64,000 bases of DNA. Source: UBA6382 sp963617965. GTDB taxonomy: Bacteria > Bacteroidota > Bacteroidia > Bacteroidales > Bacteroidaceae. Under the pieces are notes generated by a model. That model had not been told where the DNA came from, ran no database searches, and was given only the letters and a program-made list of their open reading frames with translations. The translations under genes were made by a program, and so were the position numbers. The first letter of the stretch is position 1. Every line of letters begins with the position of its first letter. This document shows, piece by piece, positions 53,714 through 61,594 of this stretch. The DNA is taken from positions 1-64,000 of the forward strand of contig CAVEQO010000007.1 in assembly GCA_963617965.1 (NCBI GenBank). Reading direction: 5' to 3'.

Positions 53714-54982
53714 TCAGATTTTGTTTTGTTTGTCCCTCAGGCAATAGCACGCATAGGCCAGCACCACAGCGAAACAGCCGCACGGCACGAAATATCCCGC
53801 ATAGATGCCGAAGCGGTCGGAGACCATACCCATGGCGGGTGTTATCAGGGCACCGCCCAATATAGACATGATCAGGACGCTCGCACCGATTTTGGAGTCT
53901 TCGGGATTTCCCGTTTTCAGCACGCTCTCCAGAGCCACGGCATAGATTGTCGGGAACATCATGCTCATGAACACGCTCACGCATATCAGTGCGGCAACGA
54001 GAAGCCATCCCGTGCCCTCTCCCACCGCAACACCGGCGGCACACAGCAGGGAAGCCGCCCCGCTGAAAACCAGCAGCCTGACGGGGCTGAAATACTTCAT
54101 CAGCCACGTATACACGAAGCGCGACAGGCAGAAGCCCACCATGCTGTAGAGGAAACAGGTGGAAGCCTCCGCCTCCCTTACACCCAGTTCCTGCATCACT
54201 ATGCGTATGGTGAACGACCACACGCATATCTGCGCCCCGATGTAAAAGAACTGCGCCACCACCCCGTAGGCAAATTTCCTGTTGCCGAACAGACGCCGGA
54301 ACACGACCGTCAGACCGCTGCCGGCAGCGGCCGTGTCGCGTCCCTGCGGCATGCTGGAGAAGACCATGGCCACCATGATGACCAGCAACACGACACCCAG
54401 AAACGCATAAGTCCCCGAAACGGAATACAGCGACAGGTCATCCAGAATGAAGTGCTTGCTCATCAGGATGCCGGCGATGCTGCCCATGGGGTTGAACGAC
54501 TGGGCTATGTTGAGCCTGCGGGTGGCCGTTTCGGGCGACCCCATCGACATTATATAAGGGTTGGCCGTCGTCTCCAGCACGGAGCAGCCGGAGGCCATGA
54601 TGTATATGGCCACAAGATAGAACGCATAGCTTGCCGCCTTTGCCGCGGGCAGGAACAGCAACGCACCCAAGGCATACAGCCCCAGTCCCGTAAGCACGCC
54701 GCACTTGAAACTGTAACGCTTTATCAGCATCGCGGCGGGCAAGGCCACACAGAAATAGGCCCCGTAGAACGCCATCTGTATGAAGCTCGTCTGGGTGTCG
54801 GTCATGTCCATGATGTTGCGGAACGCCGCCAGCAGCGTGTCGGTCATGTTGTTGGCGAGCCCCCACCAGAAAAACAGGCTCGTGACGAGAACAAACGGCA
54901 GCATGAGTTTCTTCTCTATGATACGTTTCCGGCCGCCACGGGCGGTGCGCCGCTCCACAGAATATGTTTTTTCGTCTGTCAT
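53714..54982 (-). CDS. Sugar MFS transporter, L-fucose permease (FucP)-like
   Basis: A 422-residue, twelve-helix inner-membrane proton symporter of the FHS family. TSLFFWWGLANNMTDTLL near residue 40, GASGCSVLETTANPY-like sequence in helix 4 to 5 and the late FPTIYAVALE motif are typical of FucP and close relatives. ATG 54982 starts the protein; a longer frame adds 15 residues. It lies between the dehydratase-regulator fusion gene (133-base gap) and fcl (5-base gap), linking a transporter to de novo GDP-fucose synthesis. Substrate may be fucose or another hexose. Confidence 0.88.
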   Translation of the reverse strand: MTDEKTYSVERRTARGGRKRIIEKKLMLPFVLVTSLFFWWGLANNMTDTLLAAFRNIMDMTDTQTSFIQMAFYGAYFCVALPAAMLIKRYSFKCGVLTGLGLYALGALLFLPAAKAASYAFYLVAIYIMASGCSVLETTANPYIMSMGSPETATRRLNIAQSFNPMGSIAGILMSKHFILDDLSLYSVSGTYAFLGVVLLVIMVAMVFSSMPQGRDTAAAGSGLTVVFRRLFGNRKFAYGVVAQFFYIGAQICVWSFTIRIVMQELGVREAEASTCFLYSMVGFCLSRFVYTWLMKYFSPVRLLVFSGAASLLCAAGVAVGEGTGWLLVAALICVSVFMSMMFPTIYAVALESVLKTGNPEDSKIGASVLIMSILGGALITPAMGMVSDRFGIYAGYFVPCGCFAVVLAYACYCLRDKQNKI

Positions 54983-55115
54983 GATTTGTACACTTGCATT
55001 TCGGTATTTGAACAGTTTGTGCCTCACAGGTTACGGGCAAGACGCACGCGCACCGGCAAACGCAATGTCGGTTTTGCGCCAAGCCGGCAACGGGGTGTCC
55101 GCCACACCTTTTCGC

Positions 55116-56504
55116 TTATTTCACCACTCCCTTTTCAAGATATTCCGCCAGATTGGTACGCACCTTGGCCGCCGCACCCTCTGCGGCCACCTTCGCCATG
55201 TCGGCATCCACCATGATGCCCACGAGTTCCTCGAAACTCGTTTTGCCGGGATTCCATCCCAGCTTGGCTTTCGCCTTGGTGGGGTCGCCCCACAGGTTCA
55301 CCACATCGGTAGGCCTGTAGAAATCCTTGCTTACGGCGACGAGCGTCTTACCGACCAGATTGTCGGGGCCGCTGACGCACACGCCCCTCTCGTCAAGCCC
55401 TTCGCCGTGGAATTCCAGTTCCACGCCGGCATGCCTGAACGCATAATAGCAGAACTCCCTCACGCTGTGCTGCACGCCGGTGGCTATCACGAAGTCCTCG
55501 GGTGTCTTGTGCTGAAGAATCAGCCACATGCACTCCACATAGTCCTTTGCGTAACCCCAGTCCCTCAGCGACGACAGGTTGCCCAGATACAGGATGTCCT
55601 GCAGCCCCTGCACTATGCGGGCCGCCGCCAGAGTTATCTTGCGTGTCACGAAAGTCTCTCCCCTACGCTCCGACTCATGGTTGAACAGGATGCCCGAGCA
55701 GCAGAACATGCCGTAGGCCTCGCGGTATTCCTTCACTATCCAGAAGCCGTACAATTTCGCCACCGCATAAGGCGAGTAAGGGTGGAACAGCGTGTTTTCG
55801 TTCTGCGGCACCTGTTCCACTTTTCCGTAGAGTTCGGAGGTGCTCGCCTGATACACCTTGCACGTGTTCTCCAGATGGCAGGCCCTGACAGCCTCCAGAA
55901 TACGCAGCACCCCGACAGCGTCGACATTGGCCGTATATTCCGGCGAGTCAAAGCTGACCTGCACATGACTCTGTGCCGCAAGGTTGTATATCTCGTCGGG
56001 GCGCACCGTGTCCACCACTTTCACGATAGACATGGAGTCGCCCATATCGGCATAGTGCAGATGGAAATTCTTCGCCCCCTCAAGATGGGCTATGCGCTCG
56101 CGGTAGTCCACGCTGGAACGCCTGATTATGCCATGCACGTCATAGCCCTTGCCGAGCAGGAATTCCGCAAGGTAGGAACCGTCCTGGCCCGTCACGCCAG
56201 TGATGAGCGCAGTCTTCAGTTCCTTGACATTGACCAGAGTCTTGCCGTCCGGACGGAGTCGCGGAGTCCTGCGGGCACCGAGCGAGGTCAGACTCCGGGT
56301 TATGTCGACATCCAGAGCTTTGTTGAGCAAGGCGATGGACTCCTTGCTGAAGCCGTTGTGTCCCGTGAGCCAGCGGCTGATTGACGTCTCGCTCTTGTTC
56401 ACCATTCTGGCCAAGTCCCTCTGGGAAAGCCTGCGGCTGTTCAGAATTCTGTTAAGATTTGACGCAACAAACGTGTTAAGCCTGTTTTTTTCTTCACGTT
56501 TCAT
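55116..56504 (-). CDS. gmd: XRE helix-turn-helix fused to GDP-mannose 4,6-dehydratase
   Basis: A 462-residue fusion. Residues 13-66 form a cI/XRE-type helix-turn-helix: LSQRDLARMV then SETSISRWLTG as recognition helix and SKESIALLNKALDV. A 30-residue basic linker follows. From about 95 the protein is a complete GDP-mannose 4,6-dehydratase: nucleotide loop GVTGQDGSYL (103-112), catalytic T222, E224, Y246 and K250 in STSELYG and YSPYAVAKLYG, and substrate-binding FNHESERRGETFVTRKI. No usable start codon lies at the enzyme boundary, so one continuous protein is made. It begins a gmd-transporter-fcl operon. The enzyme makes GDP-4-keto-6-deoxymannose. I know of no described Gmd with a DNA-binding domain; autoregulation is inferred. 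Confidence 0.93.
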   Translation of the reverse strand: MKREEKNRLNTFVASNLNRILNSRRLSQRDLARMVNKSETSISRWLTGHNGFSKESIALLNKALDVDITRSLTSLGARRTPRLRPDGKTLVNVKELKTALITGVTGQDGSYLAEFLLGKGYDVHGIIRRSSVDYRERIAHLEGAKNFHLHYADMGDSMSIVKVVDTVRPDEIYNLAAQSHVQVSFDSPEYTANVDAVGVLRILEAVRACHLENTCKVYQASTSELYGKVEQVPQNENTLFHPYSPYAVAKLYGFWIVKEYREAYGMFCCSGILFNHESERRGETFVTRKITLAAARIVQGLQDILYLGNLSSLRDWGYAKDYVECMWLILQHKTPEDFVIATGVQHSVREFCYYAFRHAGVELEFHGEGLDERGVCVSGPDNLVGKTLVAVSKDFYRPTDVVNLWGDPTKAKAKLGWNPGKTSFEELVGIMVDADMAKVAAEGAAAKVRTNLAEYLEKGVVK

Positions 56505-56529
56505 AGATAATTCATTTGCTGTTTGACCA

Positions 56530-56560
56530 CAAAATTACACAATCGCTTGTTGTGCATCAA
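56530..56560 (-). promoter_or_regulatory. Promoter of the HTH-Gmd operon
   Basis: Minus-strand TTG (56558-56560), 20-base spacer and TAATTTTG (56530-56537). Transcription would begin about 18 bases before the ATG at 56504. Confidence 0.75.
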
Positions 56561-56562
56561 CA
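56548..56562. promoter_or_regulatory. Candidate operator over the -33 element
   Basis: TGTTG-TGCAT-CAACA is a perfect 5-base-arm inverted repeat that contains the -33 TTG. A second one, GTAAA-TAT-TTTAC, lies at 56570-56582. Position and symmetry suit a dimeric XRE repressor, possibly the fusion's own HTH. Confidence 0.45.
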
Positions 56563-56760
56563 TTCTATAGTAAATATTTTACAACAACTTTATCTTTTTT
56601 ACAAACTATACACATATCACGCCAAAATCAAGTAAAGTTTAACCCGAAACAACTGCGCCGGCCACAAAAGCCCGTTTTCGTGTTGTGCGACCGCCCCTCC
56701 GGGTCTGTATGCGGCCGACAAAGCCACAAGCCGGCCGTCACTGCGCCGGAAACTGTTAAT

Positions 56761-56804
56761 ATAACTAAAATAAGCAAACCACATAACTAAAATAACTAAA
56801 CCGC
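56761..56804. repeat. Tandem 22-bp repeat upstream of the efflux operon
   Basis: Two adjacent 22-bp units (56761-56782 and 56783-56804) share 19 of 22 bases, each starting ATAACTAAAATAA. They end directly before the TTG at 56805. The spacing of two helical turns suits side-by-side binding of a regulator to the efflux promoter. The rest of the 364-base spacer shows no gene. Confidence 0.75.
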
Positions 56805-56837
56805 TTGGGAACACACGCCGGACAATGCCTAACTTTG
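56805..56837 (+). promoter_or_regulatory. Promoter of the tolC-macAB operon
   Basis: TAACTTTG at 56830-56837 is a perfect -7 box. The nearest TTG (56805-56807) is 22 bases away, slightly long, which fits a promoter needing an activator. The leader is about 25 bases. Confidence 0.6.
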
Positions 56838-56868
56838 CGCCGCAAAACAAAAGACACACCCAACACAC

Positions 56869-58212
56869 ATGACAAGAAACACAGCAGGGGCTTTATGCCT
56901 TCTCCTATGCACATTACCGTTGCACGGGCAGCAGCGCAAATGGACTTTGGACGACTGCATGAACTATGCGACTGAGCACAGCGTGGAGATACTCAAGTCA
57001 AGAGCGCAGACCGACATCGCCGCAGAGAACGTCAAGCAGCAGAAAGCGAACTGGTTTCCGACCCTCTCGGCCAACACCAGCCAGTCGGTGACTTACCGCC
57101 CCTTCCAGGAGGGGGCCACAGGCTTTGTCAACGGCAACGCCATGAGCAGCAGTTCGAAGAAGACATCCTACAACGGGAGCTACGGCATAAACGCGTCATG
57201 GACCGTATACAACGGCAACCAGACAGCCAACAACATCAGGACAGCCCGGCTGCAGCACGAGGAAGCGGAACTGAAGACCGCCACGGACATCAATTCCATA
57301 AAAGAGCAGATCGTGCAGCTGTACGTGAATATAATGTACACGAAAGAGGCCCTTGCCGTGAACAGGGAGCTGCTTGCGCAGGACAGCGTCCTCTACAGGA
57401 GAGGCGAGGAACTGCTCGCGCAGGGGCAGATTGCCAGATACGAGCTGCTGGAACTCCAGGCCACGGTGGCAAACGGCAAATATGACATCGTGAATACCAC
57501 CACGCAGATAGACCAGTACCTCCTGCAGCTGAAAAAGCTGCTGTCGCTGCCCTCGGAAGAAGACTTCGACATTGCCGACATCACCGTAGGCGACACCCAG
57601 ACCCTGACGGCCATACCGGAAACACAGTCCGTCTACAGGGACGCCCTCGCCCAACGCCCGGAAATCAGGACGGCAGACCTGAGCATACAGGAAGCCGACC
57701 TGAACTACAAGATAGCGAGAGCCGGATTCCTGCCCACTGTGTCGCTGTCGGCGGGATTCGGCGACAACCATTCGAGCGGCAGCGAAAAAGACTGGTTCGA
57801 ACAGATGAAGCGCAACCTTGACGGTTCGGTAGGGCTGACCGTCAGCGTGCCGATCTTCGACGGGAGGAAGAACAAGACCAACACTCGCAAGGCGAAGATA
57901 GAACAGACCATAGCAAGGCTCGACAAGGAAGACGCGTCGAGGGATTTGTACTACACCATCGCGAACTACAGGCTCAACGCCTACAACAACCAGCAAAAAT
58001 ACATTGCCGGAACTGAGAAGCTCAACTACAACCAGGAGAACTACAACGCCATCTACACAAAAGCCCAGATAGGAACCATGAACATAGTGGAGACGCTCAA
58101 CGCGCGCACCTCGCTGCTCAACGCAAAGCAGGACGTGCTGCAGAGCAAGTATCTCACGGCATACAACAGAAGCATGCTCGACTTCTACGCCCACAACCAA
58201 CTTGACTTATAA
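56869..58212 (+). CDS. TolC-family outer membrane efflux protein
   Basis: A 447-residue outer-membrane channel with a signal peptide (residues 1-22) and two outer-membrane-efflux repeats: long helices rich in A, Q, L and N, with the typical WTLDDCMNYATEHSVEI start and DLSIQEADLNYKIARAGFLPTVSLSAGF in the second half. It forms the trimeric exit duct for the MacA/MacB system encoded directly downstream (17-base gap). Confidence 0.93.
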   Translation: MTRNTAGALCLLLCTLPLHGQQRKWTLDDCMNYATEHSVEILKSRAQTDIAAENVKQQKANWFPTLSANTSQSVTYRPFQEGATGFVNGNAMSSSSKKTSYNGSYGINASWTVYNGNQTANNIRTARLQHEEAELKTATDINSIKEQIVQLYVNIMYTKEALAVNRELLAQDSVLYRRGEELLAQGQIARYELLELQATVANGKYDIVNTTTQIDQYLLQLKKLLSLPSEEDFDIADITVGDTQTLTAIPETQSVYRDALAQRPEIRTADLSIQEADLNYKIARAGFLPTVSLSAGFGDNHSSGSEKDWFEQMKRNLDGSVGLTVSVPIFDGRKNKTNTRKAKIEQTIARLDKEDASRDLYYTIANYRLNAYNNQQKYIAGTEKLNYNQENYNAIYTKAQIGTMNIVETLNARTSLLNAKQDVLQSKYLTAYNRSMLDFYAHNQLDL

Positions 58213-58228
58213 AAACACCATACCGTAT

Positions 58229-59446
58229 ATGAAACTGAACAAGAAACAGAAAGCCGTCTGCACCGTCGTTGCCGTTGTGGCAATCGCCCTGATATGCAAG
58301 TTTGCATTTGGCGGAAAGGAAGAACTGAAAGTATCCTACAATTTCGCCAAGGCCGAGATAACGGACATCAGCACCTCCGTCACTGCCACAGGCACCATAG
58401 AGCCGGTGACCAAGGTCGAGGTGGGTACGCAGGTAAGCGGCATTGTCAGCAAACTCTACGTGGACTACAACAGCGTGGTAAAAGCCGGGCAGGTAATCGC
58501 CGAACTCGACAAGTCGAACCTGACCAGCGAGCTGAACAGCGCGAAAGCCAACCTGGCCGCATCGAAAGCCAATCTCGGCAGTCTGGAGTCGGAACTGAGT
58601 TACCAGAAGGAAAACTACGCCCGCCAGAAGAGCCTCCACGACAAGGGGCTAATAAGCGACGACGCCTACGACCAGGCCTTCAAGAGCTACACGCAGGCCG
58701 TGCAGAGCGTCAGCCAGCAGAAGCAGCAGATAGTGACCCAGAGCGAGAATGTCAAGAAAGCGACGACCAATCTCGGCTACGCCACCATCACGAGCCCCAT
58801 CGACGGCGTTGTGCTGAGCAAGGAAGTGGAAGAGGGCCAGACCGTGGCATCCTCGTTCAATACCCCCACCCTCTTCACCATAGCCAAGGATCTCACCGAC
58901 ATGCGCGTGATAGCCGACGTTGACGAGGCCGACATAGGCAATGTAAAGGTGGGGCAGCGCGTGAAGTTCACCGTTGACGCCTTTCCCGACGACACATTCG
59001 AGGGCAGCGTGACCCAAGTGCGCCAGGAAGCGACCACCGAAAGCAACGTGGTCACCTACGAAGTAGTGATCTCCGCCCCCAACGACGACCTCAAACTGAA
59101 GCCCGGGCTCACGGCCAACGTGACAATCTACACATCGGAGAAGCAGCACGTGTGCGCCGTGCCGTCAAAAGCCATCAAGTTCACCCCCAACGAGGCGATG
59201 CTTGCCCCCGACGAGACCGTCAGCGACGTAAAGGCCGCCAACAAGGTGTGGACAAAGCAAGGCAACGTGTTCAAGGCCATAGCCGTGACACCGGGACTGA
59301 CCAACGGCACGATGACCGAAATAGTATCGGGACTGAAGCCGGGACAGGAAGTGATAACGGAGTTCGTCATGGACGACAGTGCCGCGCAGGGCAACCAGAG
59401 CAACAACCCGTTCATGCCGTCGCCGCCAAACAAGAAGAAAAAATAA
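58229..59446 (+). CDS. Periplasmic adaptor (MacA/HlyD family)
   Basis: A 405-residue membrane-fusion protein: one membrane helix (about residues 9-26), a lipoyl/barrel-sandwich domain (GTIEPVTKVEVGTQVSGIVSKL), an alpha hairpin (about 110-170) and beta-barrel domains. The C-terminal tail ends PPNKKKK. ATG 58229 is chosen; an earlier ATG overlaps the tolC stop. It couples the MacB-type ABC transporter to TolC. Confidence 0.94.
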   Translation: MKLNKKQKAVCTVVAVVAIALICKFAFGGKEELKVSYNFAKAEITDISTSVTATGTIEPVTKVEVGTQVSGIVSKLYVDYNSVVKAGQVIAELDKSNLTSELNSAKANLAASKANLGSLESELSYQKENYARQKSLHDKGLISDDAYDQAFKSYTQAVQSVSQQKQQIVTQSENVKKATTNLGYATITSPIDGVVLSKEVEEGQTVASSFNTPTLFTIAKDLTDMRVIADVDEADIGNVKVGQRVKFTVDAFPDDTFEGSVTQVRQEATTESNVVTYEVVISAPNDDLKLKPGLTANVTIYTSEKQHVCAVPSKAIKFTPNEAMLAPDETVSDVKAANKVWTKQGNVFKAIAVTPGLTNGTMTEIVSGLKPGQEVITEFVMDDSAAQGNQSNNPFMPSPPNKKKK

Positions 59447-59448
59447 GG

Positions 59449-59504
59449 GTTAAGTGTTAAGTATTAAGTGTTAGTGATTAGTGATCAAGTATTAGGGGTT
59501 AGGT
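59449..59504. repeat. Eight-copy 7-nt tandem repeat
   Basis: Starting at 59449, eight consecutive heptamers follow the pattern RTTARGT with small variations: GTTAAGT twice, ATTAAGT, GTTAGTG, ATTAGTG, ATCAAGT, ATTAGGG, GTTAGGT. The array fills most of the gap between the adaptor stop and the ATPase start. It is AT-rich in an otherwise GC-rich operon. Confidence 0.85.
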
Positions 59505-59518
59505 GCAGACACGAGAAG

Positions 59519-60271
59519 ATGAACGATAGAAAAGTTGTTATAGAGCTGGACAACGTCAGGCGCAATTTCAAGGTCGGTGACGAGGTGGTACACGCCCTGC
59601 GCGGGATTTCCTTCAAGATCCACGAGGGAGAGTTCGTGACCATCATGGGCACTTCGGGCTCCGGCAAGTCAACGCTCCTCAACCAGCTGGGGTGTCTCGA
59701 CACCCCAACAGAGGGCGAGTATTACCTTGACGGGATAGCCGTCAGGACGATGAAACGCAACGAGCGCGCCATTTTGCGCAACCGCAAGATAGGCTTCGTG
59801 TTCCAGAACTACAACCTCCTGCCGAAGACCACCGCCGTGGAGAACGTGGAGCTGCCGCTGATGTACAACACGGCCTACAGCGCGCGCCAGCGGCGCGAGG
59901 CCGCTGTGGAGGCCCTCAAGGCCGTAGGGCTGGCCGAGCGGCTCAACCACAAGAGCAACCAGATGAGCGGCGGACAGATGCAGCGCGTGGCCATCGCGCG
60001 CGCCCTTGTCAACAACCCCGCCGTGATACTTGCCGACGAGGCGACGGGCAACCTTGACACCCGCACCTCGTTCGAGATGCTGGTGCTCTTCCAGAAGCTC
60101 CATGCGGAGGGCAGGACAATCATCTTCGTGACCCACAATCCCGAGATAGCCCTCTACTCCAGCCGCAACATCATGCTCCGCGACGGCAAGATAAGGGAAG
60201 ATACCGTAAACGCCAACATCAAATCGGCAGCCGAGGCCCTCGCCGCCCTTCCGGTAAACCAAGACGACTAA
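59519..60271 (+). CDS. ABC transporter ATPase (MacB-type, LolD-like)
   Basis: A 250-residue ATP-binding subunit. Walker A GTSGSGKS is at 44-51. The Q-loop lies in FVFQNYNLLPKTTAVENVELPL, the signature is MSGGQMQRVAIARAL, Walker B VILADEATGNLD and the H-loop FVTHN. In Bacteroidales MacB is commonly split into separate ATPase and permease genes, as here. Start ATG 59519 gives the standard length. Its stop codon adjoins the permease ATG directly. Confidence 0.95.
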   Translation: MNDRKVVIELDNVRRNFKVGDEVVHALRGISFKIHEGEFVTIMGTSGSGKSTLLNQLGCLDTPTEGEYYLDGIAVRTMKRNERAILRNRKIGFVFQNYNLLPKTTAVENVELPLMYNTAYSARQRREAAVEALKAVGLAERLNHKSNQMSGGQMQRVAIARALVNNPAVILADEATGNLDTRTSFEMLVLFQKLHAEGRTIIFVTHNPEIALYSSRNIMLRDGKIREDTVNANIKSAAEALAALPVNQDD

Positions 60272-61489
60272 ATGAACTACACCAATCTTTTCAAGGTTGC
60301 CCTCAAGGCAATATCCAACAACAAGTTCCGCTCCTTTCTGTCGATGCTCGGCATCATCATCGGAGTGGCAGCCGTCATCATCATGATGGCCATCGGACAG
60401 GGGTCGAAGCAGAGCATCCGCGAAAACATATCGCAGATGGGCACCAACCTGATAATGATACGCCCCGGCGCAGACATGCGCGGCGGCGTGCGCCAGGACC
60501 CCTCCGCCATGCAGACCCTCAAGCAGGAAGACTACGACGCCATTCTCCAGGACAAGAAATACATCACCTACGTAAGCCCGGAGGTCACGGCTTCGGGGCA
60601 GGTCATCTACGGTGCCAACAACACCTCGACGTCACTGTACGGCGAGAACGCCGACTACCTCGACATCAAACAGTGGGTGGTCGAAAGCGGTGACTGCTTC
60701 ACCGAAGAGGACATACGCAAGAGTGCGAAAGTATGCCTGGTGGGCAAGACCATCGTGGACGAGCTGTTTCCAAACGGGGGCGACCCGGTGGGCAAGACCA
60801 TACGGTTCAAGTCCATTCCCTTCAGGATTGTCGGCGTGCTGAAGTCAAAGGGCTACAATTCGTGGGGCATGGATCAGGACAATGTCATGATTGCCCCCTA
60901 CACCACGGTGATGAAACGGATACTGGCCCAGACATTTTTCTCGTCCATCAACTGTTCGGCACTGACAGAGGAAATGACCGACCAGGCCATTGACGAGCTG
61001 ACAAGCATCCTGCGCACGCGCCACAAGCTGAAGGCGGCCGACGACGATGACTTCACCATACGCTCCCAGCAGGAGATGATGGACACCATGTCAAGCACCA
61101 TGGACTCCATAACGATTATCCTTGTGGTGGCTGCGGCGTTCTCGCTGATTGTGGCCGGCATAGGCATCATGAACATCATGCTCGTGAGCGTGACGGAGCG
61201 CACCAAGGAAATCGGCCTGCGCATGTCAGTCGGGGCCAGAGGCATCGACATAAGCAGCCAGTTCCTGATAGAGAGCATCATGATAAGCATCACGGGAGGA
61301 GTGCTTGGCATCATAGTGGGATGGGCAGGCACGCTGGTCTGCGCCAGTTTCAACCTGCCCGTGAGCATTCCGGTGTGGAGCATAGTACTGAGCTTTGCCG
61401 TATGTACGCTCATAGGAATACTGTTCGGGTTTTTCCCCGCGCGCAAGGCCGCGTCCATGGACCCCATCGAGGCACTGCGCTACGAATAG
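60272..61489 (+). CDS. ABC transporter permease (MacB-type)
   Basis: A 405-residue permease with the MacB topology: one N-terminal membrane helix (about 20-42, FLSMLGIIIGVAAVIIMMAIG), a large periplasmic domain (about 45-280) and three C-terminal helices in an FtsX-like domain (AGIGIMNIMLVSVTERTKEIGLRMSVGA). With the ATPase it drives a mechanotransmission-type export of peptides, toxins or macrolide-like substrates through MacA and TolC. The true substrate is unknown. Confidence 0.94.
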   Translation: MNYTNLFKVALKAISNNKFRSFLSMLGIIIGVAAVIIMMAIGQGSKQSIRENISQMGTNLIMIRPGADMRGGVRQDPSAMQTLKQEDYDAILQDKKYITYVSPEVTASGQVIYGANNTSTSLYGENADYLDIKQWVVESGDCFTEEDIRKSAKVCLVGKTIVDELFPNGGDPVGKTIRFKSIPFRIVGVLKSKGYNSWGMDQDNVMIAPYTTVMKRILAQTFFSSINCSALTEEMTDQAIDELTSILRTRHKLKAADDDDFTIRSQQEMMDTMSSTMDSITIILVVAAAFSLIVAGIGIMNIMLVSVTERTKEIGLRMSVGARGIDISSQFLIESIMISITGGVLGIIVGWAGTLVCASFNLPVSIPVWSIVLSFAVCTLIGILFGFFPARKAASMDPIEALRYE

Positions 61490-61508
61490 CGGCAACAGGC
61501 AACAAGGC

Positions 61509-61544
61509 AAATGGCTGACACCTCGTGAGAAGTGTCAGCCATTT
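61509..61544. terminator. Hairpin after the efflux operon
   Basis: Thirteen-base perfect arms AAATGGCTGACAC/GTGTCAGCCATTT with a 10-base loop, 19 bases after the permease stop. No real U-tract follows on the plus strand. Confidence 0.65.
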
Positions 61545-61594
61545 GGGGCAAGTCAACTCAACTGTGTCAAGATCCTCACCAAGTTCATCTATGG

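Noticed and set aside
53709..54227. Upstream extension of the GDP-fucose synthase frame by 173 codons
   Set aside because: The extension lies entirely within the transporter gene. The recognised protein starts at the ATG at 53708, just before the NADP-binding loop.
53726..55216. Long plus-strand open frame (496 codons) opposite the transporter and gmd genes
   Set aside because: It is an antisense shadow of the GC-rich fucose operon. The translation is rich in His, Gln and Arg with no domain, while the minus-strand genes are unambiguous.
54780..56384. Plus-strand open frame of 534 codons antisense to the HTH-Gmd gene
   Set aside because: Coding evidence (catalytic motifs, HTH) is on the minus strand. 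The antisense product resembles no protein.
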